A DNA stretch of 38,090 bases from Methylovirgula sp. (GCA_031291555.1 JARLIV010000171.1:1-38090); one strand, 5' to 3'; positions 1 to 6,345 are shown, counted from the stretch's first letter. Program-made: numbers and translations. Notes: generated by a model not told the origin, from the letters alone.

Positions 1-134
1 ACCTGCGATGGCGTCAGGTCTCCCGCGTCAGCCTGCTCGCGCAGGCGGCGCTTCAGCTTGCCGACCAGCGCGCGAAGTTCGGCTGCCAGGGCGGAGGCGG
101 GTGTGCAATGGGGTTCGGGCAATGGTTCGCTCAT
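1..134 (-). CDS. MarR-family transcriptional regulator, N-terminal part (host flank)
   Basis: The minus strand opens with ATG at 134 and reads without a stop to the window edge, giving 44 residues that begin MSEPLPEPHC. The segment LRALVGKLKRRLREQ followed by DLTPSQV is the pattern of helices 1-2 of MarR-type winged-helix regulators, where the first helices form the dimer interface before the DNA-binding HTH. The HTH and wing lie outside the window, so ligand and targets cannot be judged. It lies on the outer side of the tRNA-derived attachment core at 354-371, so it is probably a chromosomal gene of the host and not part of the prophage. Identification is by family pattern only. Confidence 0.7.
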   Translation of the reverse strand, partial: MSEPLPEPHCTPASALAAELRALVGKLKRRLREQADAGDLTPSQ

Positions 135-336
135 GGCAAAGCGATGCCATATATACAGGTAAACTGTAAAGTTAAACTTCATAGCCTGACGACGGGTCTG
201 ACCGTCGATGTGGCTTGTCCAAATCCACTTTGATCAGGCGGCGCAACCGTGACGGCCGGAACGCGGTCGCCGGCGCACAGCCACGATCCGGCGAATGCCC
301 GGCCCGGATCGATGCAAGTCAATGTGGGTAAGGTGG
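135..336. other. Intergenic host flank, no gene seen
   Basis: I see no convincing ORF here. The part next to the MarR start (about 145-180) is AT-rich and contains an 11-bp perfect palindrome centred on A174 (AAGTTAAACTT, 169-179), suitable as an autoregulatory operator or promoter part for the divergently placed marR start. Positions 181-330 are GC-rich and featureless. A longer plus-strand reading frame from 295 has no family resemblance and runs across the attachment core and antisense to the AlpA-like gene. Confidence 0.5.
169..179. promoter_or_regulatory. Palindrome upstream of the marR-like start
   Basis: AAGTT-A-AACTT is a perfect odd palindrome 35 bp upstream of the marR-like ATG, inside an AT-rich patch of otherwise GC-rich DNA. 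MarR proteins usually bind palindromes overlapping their own promoters, so an operator role is plausible. It is inferred from position and symmetry only. Confidence 0.3.
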
Positions 337-354
337 ATTTTCCCGAAGGAAAAT
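337..354 (-). terminator. UUCG-loop hairpin just downstream of the tRNA 3' end
   Basis: On the minus strand this reads ATTTTCC-TTCG-GGAAAAT, a perfect 7-bp stem with a UUCG tetraloop, beginning immediately after the CCA of the tRNA remnant. Its position fits a 3' processing or termination structure of the original tRNA transcription unit. No long U tract follows, so terminator strength is uncertain. Confidence 0.45.
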
Positions 355-371
355 GGCTCCCTGAGTAGGAT
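354..371 (-). other. attL core: 3' end of a tRNA gene (tRNA-Asn-like)
   Basis: Read on the minus strand, the segment splits into CCTAC (3' strand of a 5-bp T-stem), TCAGGGA (7-nt 3' acceptor strand), G (discriminator) and CCA. That is the exact architecture of a bacterial tRNA 3' end. The combination of G73 and acceptor strand best fits tRNA-Asn as I remember it from alphaproteobacteria. The rest of the tRNA is missing on the high-coordinate side, where phage DNA begins. This is what integration at a tRNA leaves at the end where the tRNA is not rebuilt. The intact tRNA should sit at the right junction, outside the window. The length of identity with the true core cannot be known from one junction. 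Confidence 0.65.
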
Positions 372-405
372 AACGAGTGATGATGTAACCATTTGTATTA
401 TCCTA
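366..405. repeat. 8-bp inverted repeat in AT-rich attachment arm
   Basis: TAGGATAA (366-373) and TTATCCTA (398-405) are perfect inverted arms with a 24-bp spacer. The left arm overlaps the tRNA-derived core, and the spacer and flanks to 430 are strikingly AT-rich for this genome. It may be a core-type or arm-type site for the integrase or for the nearby AlpA-like protein. Function is inferred from position. Confidence 0.45.
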
Positions 406-430
406 ATAAATAATTTGGGAGTTAGCTATA

Positions 431-448
431 AGGCCCCCTTTGGGGCCC
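431..448 (-). terminator. Hairpin at the end of the early leftward operon
   Basis: GGCCCC (432-437) and GGGGCC (442-447) form a 6-bp GC stem with a 4-nt loop that abuts the stop codon of the AlpA-like gene. It is the last structure before the attachment region, so it is the natural end of the leftward early transcript. There is no clean U tract directly after the stem. Confidence 0.5.
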
Positions 449-651
449 TATGCGGCGTGGCTGAAAGCCCCTGTGAGCGCCTGCTGTTTCCAGGTCTCGA
501 TCTCAGCTTCCGTCCACGCGACGCGGCCGCGGCTTATCGGACGGCCGCGGGGAAATTCGCCGCGTGCAATCATGCGGTAGATGGTGGCGCGATGCAGCGA
601 GACCTCGCGCGAGACGTCGCTCATTTTGAGCAAGCGGCCAGGCGCGGTCAT
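448..651 (-). CDS. AlpA-family DNA-binding regulator / probable excisionase
   Basis: A 67-residue MerR-like winged-helix protein of the AlpA/phage excisionase type. The pattern LLKMSDVSREVSLHRATIYRM, then GEFPRG, then a strand ending VAWTEAEIETW is typical: helix-turn-helix in residues 8-30, wing at about 31-45, and the W-x-E-x-E-I-E-x-W ending. These proteins regulate or direct excision of integrated elements. It is the gene nearest the tRNA-derived attL, about 75 bp from the core, which fits a Xis role. It is the most distal gene of the leftward early operon and has a 60-bp gap upstream that could hold its own promoter. No integrase gene is adjacent on this side. Family assignment is firm; Xis function is inferred. 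Confidence 0.8.
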   Translation of the reverse strand: MTAPGRLLKMSDVSREVSLHRATIYRMIARGEFPRGRPISRGRVAWTEAEIETWKQQALTGAFSHAA

Positions 652-711
652 GGCTGCGTCACCATTTCGGCGACGATATGTCCTAAAGAACCTGCCATCG
701 GGCTTTCCAGA

Positions 712-2154
712 TCAGTAAAATTGAATACGAAAATCAGGCGCGGTGCGTTGGGCTGTCGCGCGAGTTAACTTGGGGGGGGGGGGGGCTGATTTTGGCTTTT
801 CGCCTGCCTCGAGATCGGCGGTTAATTCAGCCTTGAATTCGTTGAGCGCGAAACTGTGATCGAGGGACCGGTTTTCCTCGAACAGATCGTTGACGCTGCG
901 CAGAACGTCGGCGACCGTCACGCCGCGCGCGACGCCGGCCACCTTATCACGCGCGAAGGCATAGCGCTTCGCCCGTGACGGAATCGATGCAGCCATGGCG
1001 CCGCTAACAATGTGTTCGAGAAGAAAATGCCGGGCGCTTCGCGTTTTGATGTCGAGCTGATCATTTTTGAGCTCGATCCCGATCGTACGGAAATCTGCTA
1101 TTACCTTGAACGGGTCGAACAGGGCCTCGCAGGCGGCGACAACCAGGTTGTCGAGCGGATCCTGGCCGAGCAGGATCCCCGCGAAATTCTTGCGCAGGAT
1201 CGCCTCGATCGCCTCGGCGTTTGGCCGCTTGACGGTGATCTTGAAGTCGCAGCGGCCGTCGCGCAGGACGGCCTGGTCGATGACCTCAGGTCGGTTGGTA
1301 GCAAGCAGCACGAACGCGCCGCTTTCCTGCATGCCGTCCATTTCGGCGAGAAAGGTTGCGACCTGGCCTTCTTCCCAACTCGCGACTCTTCGCACGCGGC
1401 CCGTTCGATCGGGCAGCAGCACGTCGGCTTCATCCATGAAGACAAGCAGTGGATGTCCGTGGCGCGCCTTGTATTCTCGCGCGAACGTGAAAATGGCCTT
1501 GATGTGACCCTCGGTCACGCCGATGAACGGGCTTTGCAGCTCTGATCCGGAAATCGAGATGAACTCGAACTTACCGCCTTTGGCGTAGAGCCGCTTCATT
1601 TCGGAGGCGGCCGCGCGCGCGAACATCGTCTTGCCGCATCCGGGCGGTCCGGAGAGCAGCGCACCCTTGGGCATTTTCATGCCATAGGCATCATATAGTG
1701 ACTTGTGCTTGACGGGCGCCTCAATCGCATCCCGCAACCCCTCGAGCGCCTCGGCATTGCCGACGATGTCGTCGAAGGCCTGCTCGGGCGCGGTGCAGAG
1801 CCACTTTTCGACCCCTTTGCGCGCATCGCTATAGGATTCTGTTGGCGCGCCTGATGCGGAATTGTTAGGCGGCGGCATACCAAATGAATCTCGTATCGCG
1901 CGAAGCATTTCCGCACGGAGGCCTTCATAACTGTTGCCATTATTTGGGCTGATAGTTGTGAACACGGATGGTCCATTCGATGGAAATCCCCGGCCGGCCA
2001 AATCCGGATTGCACATCATGCAGTTGGGATCGCCGCAACCGCTTACCTTGCGCATTTCCTGTTCGCGCCGGTCCTGGTCACGCGGATCCAGCGAGCGGGG
2101 CATCTTCCCGCGATAATTCGGATCGTAGGGAGATCCGTATTTGTCCCAGCTCAT
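712..2154 (-). CDS. AAA ATPase with N-terminal Cys cluster
   Basis: A classical AAA module of the p97/FtsH/Vps4 type. Walker A is GPPGCGKT (residues 169-176), Walker B LLVFMDEAD (236-244), sensor-1 ATN (285-287), and the arginine-rich RDGRCDF segment is at about 298-304. Such ATPases remodel or unfold protein complexes. The ATG at 2154 is preferred over the upstream ATG (2373) because AAGGGG lies 11 nt before it and the upstream extension overlaps another gene. The N-terminus holds C40-x4-C45-x2-C48, a possible metal site, then a low-complexity linker. The C-terminus (480 aa in all) contains a Pro run coded by 14 consecutive C, so its last residues depend on tract length. It is near the end of the early operon. 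A role in replication or in host takeover is possible; nothing in the sequence decides. Confidence 0.85.
   Translation of the reverse strand: MSWDKYGSPYDPNYRGKMPRSLDPRDQDRREQEMRKVSGCGDPNCMMCNPDLAGRGFPSNGPSVFTTISPNNGNSYEGLRAEMLRAIRDSFGMPPPNNSASGAPTESYSDARKGVEKWLCTAPEQAFDDIVGNAEALEGLRDAIEAPVKHKSLYDAYGMKMPKGALLSGPPGCGKTMFARAAASEMKRLYAKGGKFEFISISGSELQSPFIGVTEGHIKAIFTFAREYKARHGHPLLVFMDEADVLLPDRTGRVRRVASWEEGQVATFLAEMDGMQESGAFVLLATNRPEVIDQAVLRDGRCDFKITVKRPNAEAIEAILRKNFAGILLGQDPLDNLVVAACEALFDPFKVIADFRTIGIELKNDQLDIKTRSARHFLLEHIVSGAMAASIPSRAKRYAFARDKVAGVARGVTVADVLRSVNDLFEENRSLDHSFALNEFKAELTADLEAGEKPKSAPPPPKLTRATAQRTAPDFRIQFY
772..785. repeat. Homopolymer G14 (C14 in the coding strand of the AAA gene)
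   Basis: Fourteen G in a row on the plus strand encode the Pro run near the C-terminus of the AAA ATPase. With 14 C the frame continues for 19 residues (KLTRATAQ...QFY). One C fewer gives Ser and a stop almost at once. One C more gives a different 12-residue tail ending at TGA. Confidence 0.95.
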
Positions 2155-2176
2155 GCGCTTGCTACCCCTTCGATTG

Positions 2177-2455
2177 CTACGTGGTGGAAGTTGTGGGTGG
2201 AATCGGTGATATGGTGCGGGAGGCCTGGCGGCGCTTCCACGCGGCGGCATGTTCGGGACACAGGTCCTTGCCTGGTGCCGGGGCATGGGAGCATTTGGCG
2301 CAGATCGGGCGATCGCAGGTGCCGCTGCGGCGCGCGGGCACTTTCCAGTCGCAAAGGAGGCCGGCCACGCCACCGCAGACGCAGCGCTTCTTGGGGCTGG
2401 TGGTGCAGACGATCGCGCGCGTGCCGTTCGGAAGTGTGACGGAGTTGCAGGGCAT
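2177..2455 (-). CDS. Small Cys-rich zinc-ribbon-like protein
   Basis: A 92-residue basic protein with nine cysteines (about residues 3, 17, 25, 27, 35, 47, 52, 55, 66) plus a His at 69. The core pattern C-D-W-K, then T-C-D-R-P-I-C-A-K-C, then L-C-P-E-H resembles small zinc-binding proteins common in prophages. Metal binding is likely, and DNA, RNA or protein binding is possible. Its ATG overlaps the stop of the preceding small ORF as TGATG, implying translational coupling; a GTG one codon upstream (2458) is the alternative start. It lies between the Myb-repeat protein and the AAA ATPase. No specific function can be given. Confidence 0.75.
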   Translation of the reverse strand: MPCNSVTLPNGTRAIVCTTSPKKRCVCGGVAGLLCDWKVPARRSGTCDRPICAKCSHAPAPGKDLCPEHAAAWKRRQASRTISPIPPTTSTT

Positions 2456-2607
2456 CACTGCCGCGTCGCTATGGCATTTGAAATTTCATGGACCAGCATC
2501 AGCGTAGCGGCGCCGACGCGCGGATTTTCGTCCGGCCAGACATCAGTGAACCAGGCCAAAAGCCGGACGGCGATCGCCACACGGATCGACCAGATAAGGC
2601 GCCTCAC
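2455..2607 (-). CDS. 50-residue hypothetical protein, hydrophobic N-terminus
   Basis: A GTG start at 2607 overlaps the stop of the Myb-repeat gene (GTGA), and its TGA at 2457-2455 overlaps the next ATG (TGATG). Coupling at both ends argues strongly that it is translated. The product starts with an amphipathic or membrane-like stretch (VRRLIWSIRVAIAVRLLAWF), then DVWPDENPR, and ends in a short helix. I do not recognise a family. It could be a membrane-associated microprotein. Confidence 0.6.
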   Translation of the reverse strand: MRRLIWSIRVAIAVRLLAWFTDVWPDENPRVGAATLMLVHEISNAIATRQ

Positions 2608-3833
2608 GGTGCAATACTCTCCAGTTCAAGGATTTGATCGAGGCTCAATGCCGACTTCATTCGACGGCGGCGGCCGAAGTGGATTCCCAGCTTGTCGGTC
2701 GCGTATTTGCTGACCGTCATGGCATGGCGGTCGAGCGCAATCGCGAGGTCGGCAATTGCGATGCCGTTGGCGAACGCGATGCGGAATGCAGCCAGCTCGT
2801 CGGCGGTGTATGGGCGCCAGTAGCCATGCTTCAGCCCGAGGGTCCACGCGCGGTTCAGCACCGCCATGCGCGGCCGGCCCATAGCCGTCGCCAACTCGCG
2901 CGTGTTCATTTTGCCGTAGTGCTGGCGCAGAAATTTCTCTTCCTGAAGTGTCCAGATCGGAGCGATGCGCCATCCGGCAGTCTTTTCGTGCGTGCCCTGC
3001 AGGCCCAGCTCTTTCACTTTCCAACGGATAGAGGAGGGCGTGCGGCCGAGGCGCGTACGCAACGGCGTCAGGCTGGCGCCGGTGCGATATGCCTGGCGCA
3101 GTAACTGCTCTTCTTCGGGCAACCATGGGCGCCCCCAGCCACGGCCATAGCCAAGCTTGCGGATGCGCGATCCGAACCCCGCTTTGGTGCGACGCGGATG
3201 ACCCTCCGCGACGAGTGTTTCGATGATCGCAAGGTATTTGTGGCCCTGCTCAGCGAGTTCTAGCGCTCGATCGAGCTCGGAAACGGACCACCCGGGCGGG
3301 TGGTCAGGATGTGCGATGCAAAGCTTTGATGCTCTGCTGCGAACCGCTGCAATGCTTCGACCGATCAGCACACCGACCAGGCCGGGCGGCAACGCACGGC
3401 GATAGCCTTCGCGCAATTGCGCGTCTTCCCACGCCGACCATGCAGATTCTGCTAGCTCGGCCAGCCCGAGCAACTGCGCACGCGCATAGATCGAAGCGCA
3501 CGAGCGGCCGAGCTCCTGCGCAAGCACGGCGCAAGACGCGGAGCCGTAGCGCCCAACCAGCACGGCGTCTTCCAGATCGGTCCACGCGAGACGGGTCGAT
3601 CGACGCAGGCCGAGGCGCCACGCGCGATCGGCCACACCCGATACAGGCCGGCCGAGCACGCGCGCGATCTCGTCAAACGGCAGGGCTTTGCCGAACAGAT
3701 CGCGCAAGCGCTCGTCTTCGTCGGGCAGCCAGGCGTTGGCGCGGAACGCAATCTCTCGCAACGGATGCACCGTGTCGGCATCGGGCGAGCAAGGTACTAG
3801 CTCGACAAGATCGATATCGAGATCGTCTATCAT
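2604..3833 (-). CDS. Seven-repeat Myb/SANT-like DNA-binding protein
   Basis: This 409-residue protein is almost wholly an array of Myb/SANT or GcrA-like three-helix repeats. I count seven, at about residues 33-76, 82-124, 130-173, 180-230 (diverged, longer), 236-278, 292-334 and 340-384. Each begins with W (Y in the last) then x(2-4)-E, continues E-x-x-L-x-x-x-Y/F, has a conserved L-G-R turn, and ends R-x-x-x-L-G-L. The last helix of each repeat is Arg/Ser-rich like a recognition helix. A short acidic N-terminus precedes the array and a basic RRRR patch follows it. Such an array should contact an extended DNA site of several helical turns, suggesting origin recognition, regulation or DNA organisation. 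It overlaps the HerA-like gene upstream by 4 nt. Confidence 0.75.
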   Translation of the reverse strand: MIDDLDIDLVELVPCSPDADTVHPLREIAFRANAWLPDEDERLRDLFGKALPFDEIARVLGRPVSGVADRAWRLGLRRSTRLAWTDLEDAVLVGRYGSASCAVLAQELGRSCASIYARAQLLGLAELAESAWSAWEDAQLREGYRRALPPGLVGVLIGRSIAAVRSRASKLCIAHPDHPPGWSVSELDRALELAEQGHKYLAIIETLVAEGHPRRTKAGFGSRIRKLGYGRGWGRPWLPEEEQLLRQAYRTGASLTPLRTRLGRTPSSIRWKVKELGLQGTHEKTAGWRIAPIWTLQEEKFLRQHYGKMNTRELATAMGRPRMAVLNRAWTLGLKHGYWRPYTADELAAFRIAFANGIAIADLAIALDRHAMTVSKYATDKLGIHFGRRRRMKSALSLDQILELESIAP

Positions 3834-5044
3834 GACAGCGCCACGACCTTGATATCTGTGAGGCGCTGGCGCAGCCGGGCGTGTAACCGAGCAATGCGAC
3901 CGGGGCCGCGTGGCATTGTTTCGACCGCCGCCATTGCGGACAGGATATCCAGCGCGTCATCCACTTCGGACACCGGCGCGCCCAGGTGCAGCGCGAGATC
4001 TCCGCTGGTGGTCGCGCTTGGCGAGATCTTACGCAGCGCGGCAACGGTGCGAGCGGCGGTCGCAGCGTTGGGATCGAGCAGGAACGCATCGATCGCGCCG
4101 CGCCCCTTCGTAACCAGATGAACATCACGGCTTGTCGCGGCGCATGATCGCAAGGAATCGAGGTCGAGTAGCTCGCGCGCGCGGTCTGCGCCATGGGCTG
4201 CGGACTCGATGAGATCAGGCGTGCAACCCAGGTGTCGCGTGATCGACGGATCGATCTTGATGAGCTCGGGAACGTCGCAGAGCGCCGGCCCGAACGCAAA
4301 AAACATGCCGGGCGCCAGATTGCGAAATCGATCGGCGTTCGTGCGGTCGAAACCGAGCAAGTCTGCCGCGCGCGCGATATCGCGGTCGAACACGTTGATG
4401 CCGACGAGAAAGTTCTGCAGCTCGGAAACAACCGACGTTGCGAGCTTTGCCAGGCGCTGGGTCGCAATGACCGGCGCGACCCCGCGCTTGCGGCCGCGGG
4501 CGCACACATCGGTCAATGTAGCGACTCCGATGCGCCGCGTTTCTGCATCGCGCGCGCTGCCGGCGAGATGCGGGGCGAGCAAGTGACCTTCGTCGATCGC
4601 CAGCAGGACCGTATTCGCCCAATATTCGCGATCGACAGCGATCAGCCCCGATAGAAATGCCGATGCGCGCAAGATGCGGTCTTCGGGATCGAGGTCGGTC
4701 AGATCGACGTGGAGGTTGATCCGGTGCTGCCGGCCGCGAACCGCCGCAGCGGTCAACCCTTCGTTGGTAAGCTCGGCCGCGCGGATAGTGGTTGCGCCAA
4801 TGTGTTCCGCTAGATTGCCGAACTCGCCTTCCGGGTCGACGATCATCACGGTCAGATAATCGAATGCCTCTTCGACGATCTTGCGCAACGTGAAAGATTT
4901 GCCGGCGCCGGAACTGCCCTGGATCAAAAGACGACCCGCCATCAATTTGTCGAGATCGAGATTGATGACGAGCCCGCTGGTGTGGCCGATCGGCACGCGG
5001 TTTGCAGGCGGTACAACGCTGGCGACGGCAGAAAGGGCACTCAT
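3830..5044 (-). CDS. HerA/FtsK-like (DUF87) P-loop ATPase
   Basis: A 404-residue ATPase of the HerA-FtsK superfamily. Walker A is GSSGAGKS (43-50), the strand MIVDPEGEF (67-75) follows the typical HerA D-x-x-x-E/D-x pattern, Walker B is LLAIDEGHLL (147-156), and the motif VIATQR is at 192-197. The family includes hexameric DNA translocases/helicases. The C-terminal third (about 300-404) has a small helical, wHTH-like tail. ATG 5044 is chosen because it forms an ATGA overlap with the upstream gene; a start at 5128 would add a basic tail read inside that gene. No NurA-like nuclease is adjacent. A replication or packaging motor role is inferred. No DnaB- or RepA-type helicase is seen in the window. 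Confidence 0.8.
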   Translation of the reverse strand: MSALSAVASVVPPANRVPIGHTSGLVINLDLDKLMAGRLLIQGSSGAGKSFTLRKIVEEAFDYLTVMIVDPEGEFGNLAEHIGATTIRAAELTNEGLTAAAVRGRQHRINLHVDLTDLDPEDRILRASAFLSGLIAVDREYWANTVLLAIDEGHLLAPHLAGSARDAETRRIGVATLTDVCARGRKRGVAPVIATQRLAKLATSVVSELQNFLVGINVFDRDIARAADLLGFDRTNADRFRNLAPGMFFAFGPALCDVPELIKIDPSITRHLGCTPDLIESAAHGADRARELLDLDSLRSCAATSRDVHLVTKGRGAIDAFLLDPNAATAARTVAALRKISPSATTSGDLALHLGAPVSEVDDALDILSAMAAVETMPRGPGRIARLHARLRQRLTDIKVVALS

Positions 5045-5583
5045 GCGGCGGTACTTTCGATTTCGCCGCCCATGGGGGCGGCATGGCATTTGAAGGTGAG
5101 GACCAAGACAGCGGGGTCGTTTTCCCATTTCGGCGGCCGGATCGATCGCTGGTCAATGAAGCCGCGCAGGCCGGCGTTCCAGGCCTGGGCGAATTGATCA
5201 AGGGTAGTGAAGCCGGCATTGATTGCGTCTGCCGGGGTGATCGATTGCAGGTGGATGGTATCGATTGACGTGATGACAAGGTGCGCGCGATGCCAGGCCT
5301 TGGGGAGTTCGCGGGCAAAGCGCCGACGGCCGAGATCGCTGGTCGCATAATCCGGAAGGTCATGCTCGTCGGACGACATGACTGGGGTGGCGCCGCGATC
5401 AAGCGCCTGCAGGGGGCTGATATGGTCGTAATCGCGGTGAATCCGGAATTGCTCACGGATCCACAGGCGATCGCCCGCGCGACATGCCGCCAGCGCGCCG
5501 CGCGGGCGGCGCAGCGTGGTGCAGGTGCCGTCGAGCACACGGCTGATGGTGGGGGCGATGATCGTGATCGGGCGGTCAGGCAT
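5041..5583 (-). CDS. Phage ASCH/PUA-like protein
   Basis: A 180-residue protein with the strand pattern TTLRRPRGALAACRAGDRLW followed by IREQFRI and, later, LPKAWHRAHLVITSIDTIHL. These are the RNA- or nucleotide-binding features of ASCH/PUA-like barrels found in many phages. The ATG at 5583 overlaps the stop of the preceding gene by 8 nt; longer readings start inside that gene. ASCH domains are thought to bind RNA or modified nucleotides, and some members are hydrolases acting on modified nucleosides. Another ASCH protein lies at 6758-7279. The substrate is unknown. Confidence 0.65.
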   Translation of the reverse strand: MPDRPITIIAPTISRVLDGTCTTLRRPRGALAACRAGDRLWIREQFRIHRDYDHISPLQALDRGATPVMSSDEHDLPDYATSDLGRRRFARELPKAWHRAHLVITSIDTIHLQSITPADAINAGFTTLDQFAQAWNAGLRGFIDQRSIRPPKWENDPAVLVLTFKCHAAPMGGEIESTAA

Positions 5584-6037
5584 GGCCAAGCAGCCCCGCG
5601 ACCGGGCCAAGTTTCTGCTCGCGATATTCCAGCGAGAGCGGCTCGGCGATGCGTTCGTACACTGTCTGGCCGCCGGGCGTGACGACATGGGCGAGAAAGG
5701 CTTCCTCGAATGTCTCAACCCCGCTTTCAATCGATTCAAGCTTGGCTTTGATCACCAGCAGAAGCGCCCGGCCGCGCTGGCGCTTGGACTGCTCCCAGCG
5801 GGCTTCACGTTGAACCCCGGTCAAAGATCGGCCACGTCCGTCGACTGTCGCAATATTGTCCATAGCCGTGAACGGCACGCGGAACCTGACGCGGCGGTCC
5901 TGCATTGTGAACTGGATCGCGAAATTATCGGCGTTTTCGAATTGCCCGATATCATTCGCGCCCACGCGCTTGATCAGGGTGATGATCTCGCTGATCGACT
6001 TTTCGAAGGCTACAGCCGTGTCTTTTGCATACGTCAT
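5576..6037 (-). CDS. Conserved phage protein of unknown function
   Basis: A 153-residue protein with the start MTYAKDTAVAFEKSISEI, a central strand pair RRVRFRVPF, the basic helix RWEQSKRQRGRALLLVIKAK and the ending ETFEEAFLAHVVTPGGQTV. I recall this arrangement from a widespread family of uncharacterised proteins in proteobacterial phage early regions. No catalytic motif is evident. The helix with clustered Arg/Lys suggests nucleic-acid contact. It has a 4-nt overlap with the upstream gene and an 8-nt overlap with the downstream one, so it belongs to the same polycistronic message. Confidence 0.75.
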   Translation of the reverse strand: MTYAKDTAVAFEKSISEIITLIKRVGANDIGQFENADNFAIQFTMQDRRVRFRVPFTAMDNIATVDGRGRSLTGVQREARWEQSKRQRGRALLLVIKAKLESIESGVETFEEAFLAHVVTPGGQTVYERIAEPLSLEYREQKLGPVAGLLGHA

Positions 6038-6345
6038 GACGCGGTCTCAGAAACCGGCGTGATACGATCCAACAAATAGCATCCTGAAATGCCGTCGATC
6101 CAAATGACGGCCGAATGCCCGGACAAGACTTCGGCCGGAGATCGTGTCACTGTCAAAATGCATTCGCCGTTGTCCCTGCGGACGGTCACCGCCTGTCCGA
6201 CGGGAAAACGCGAATTGAACTGGTCGCATTGTCGCGCCAGAGCGGCGAAAGGGGGCGGGGGGGGGATCAGCGCCAGCTGCTTACTGCGATCGCGCTTCGC
6301 AGATCTTTTGCATTCAGAGCATTGGCAAATGGAGGGCTGAGTCAT
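6034..6345 (-). CDS. Hypothetical phage protein with N-terminal Cys motif
   Basis: 103 residues. The N-terminus has C8-x-C10-x2-C13, a possible metal knuckle, then a five-proline run coded partly by nine consecutive C. The remaining two thirds form a small beta-rich domain (FPVGQAVTVRRDNGECILTV, then HSAVIWIDG, then CYLLDRI). It resembles small SH3-like phage proteins that I know only as hypotheticals. It is bounded by ATGA overlaps on both sides. Function unknown. Confidence 0.65.
   Translation of the reverse strand: MTQPSICQCSECKRSAKRDRSKQLALIPPPPPFAALARQCDQFNSRFPVGQAVTVRRDNGECILTVTRSPAEVLSGHSAVIWIDGISGCYLLDRITPVSETAS

Noticed and set aside
295-768. 157-residue plus-strand ORF at the left end
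   Set aside because: It crosses the attachment core and the AlpA gene antisense, with no family resemblance.
4215-5540. 441-residue minus-strand frame inside the HerA-like gene region
   Set aside because: It overlaps the true HerA and ASCH frames and has a Ser/Arg-rich shadow composition.
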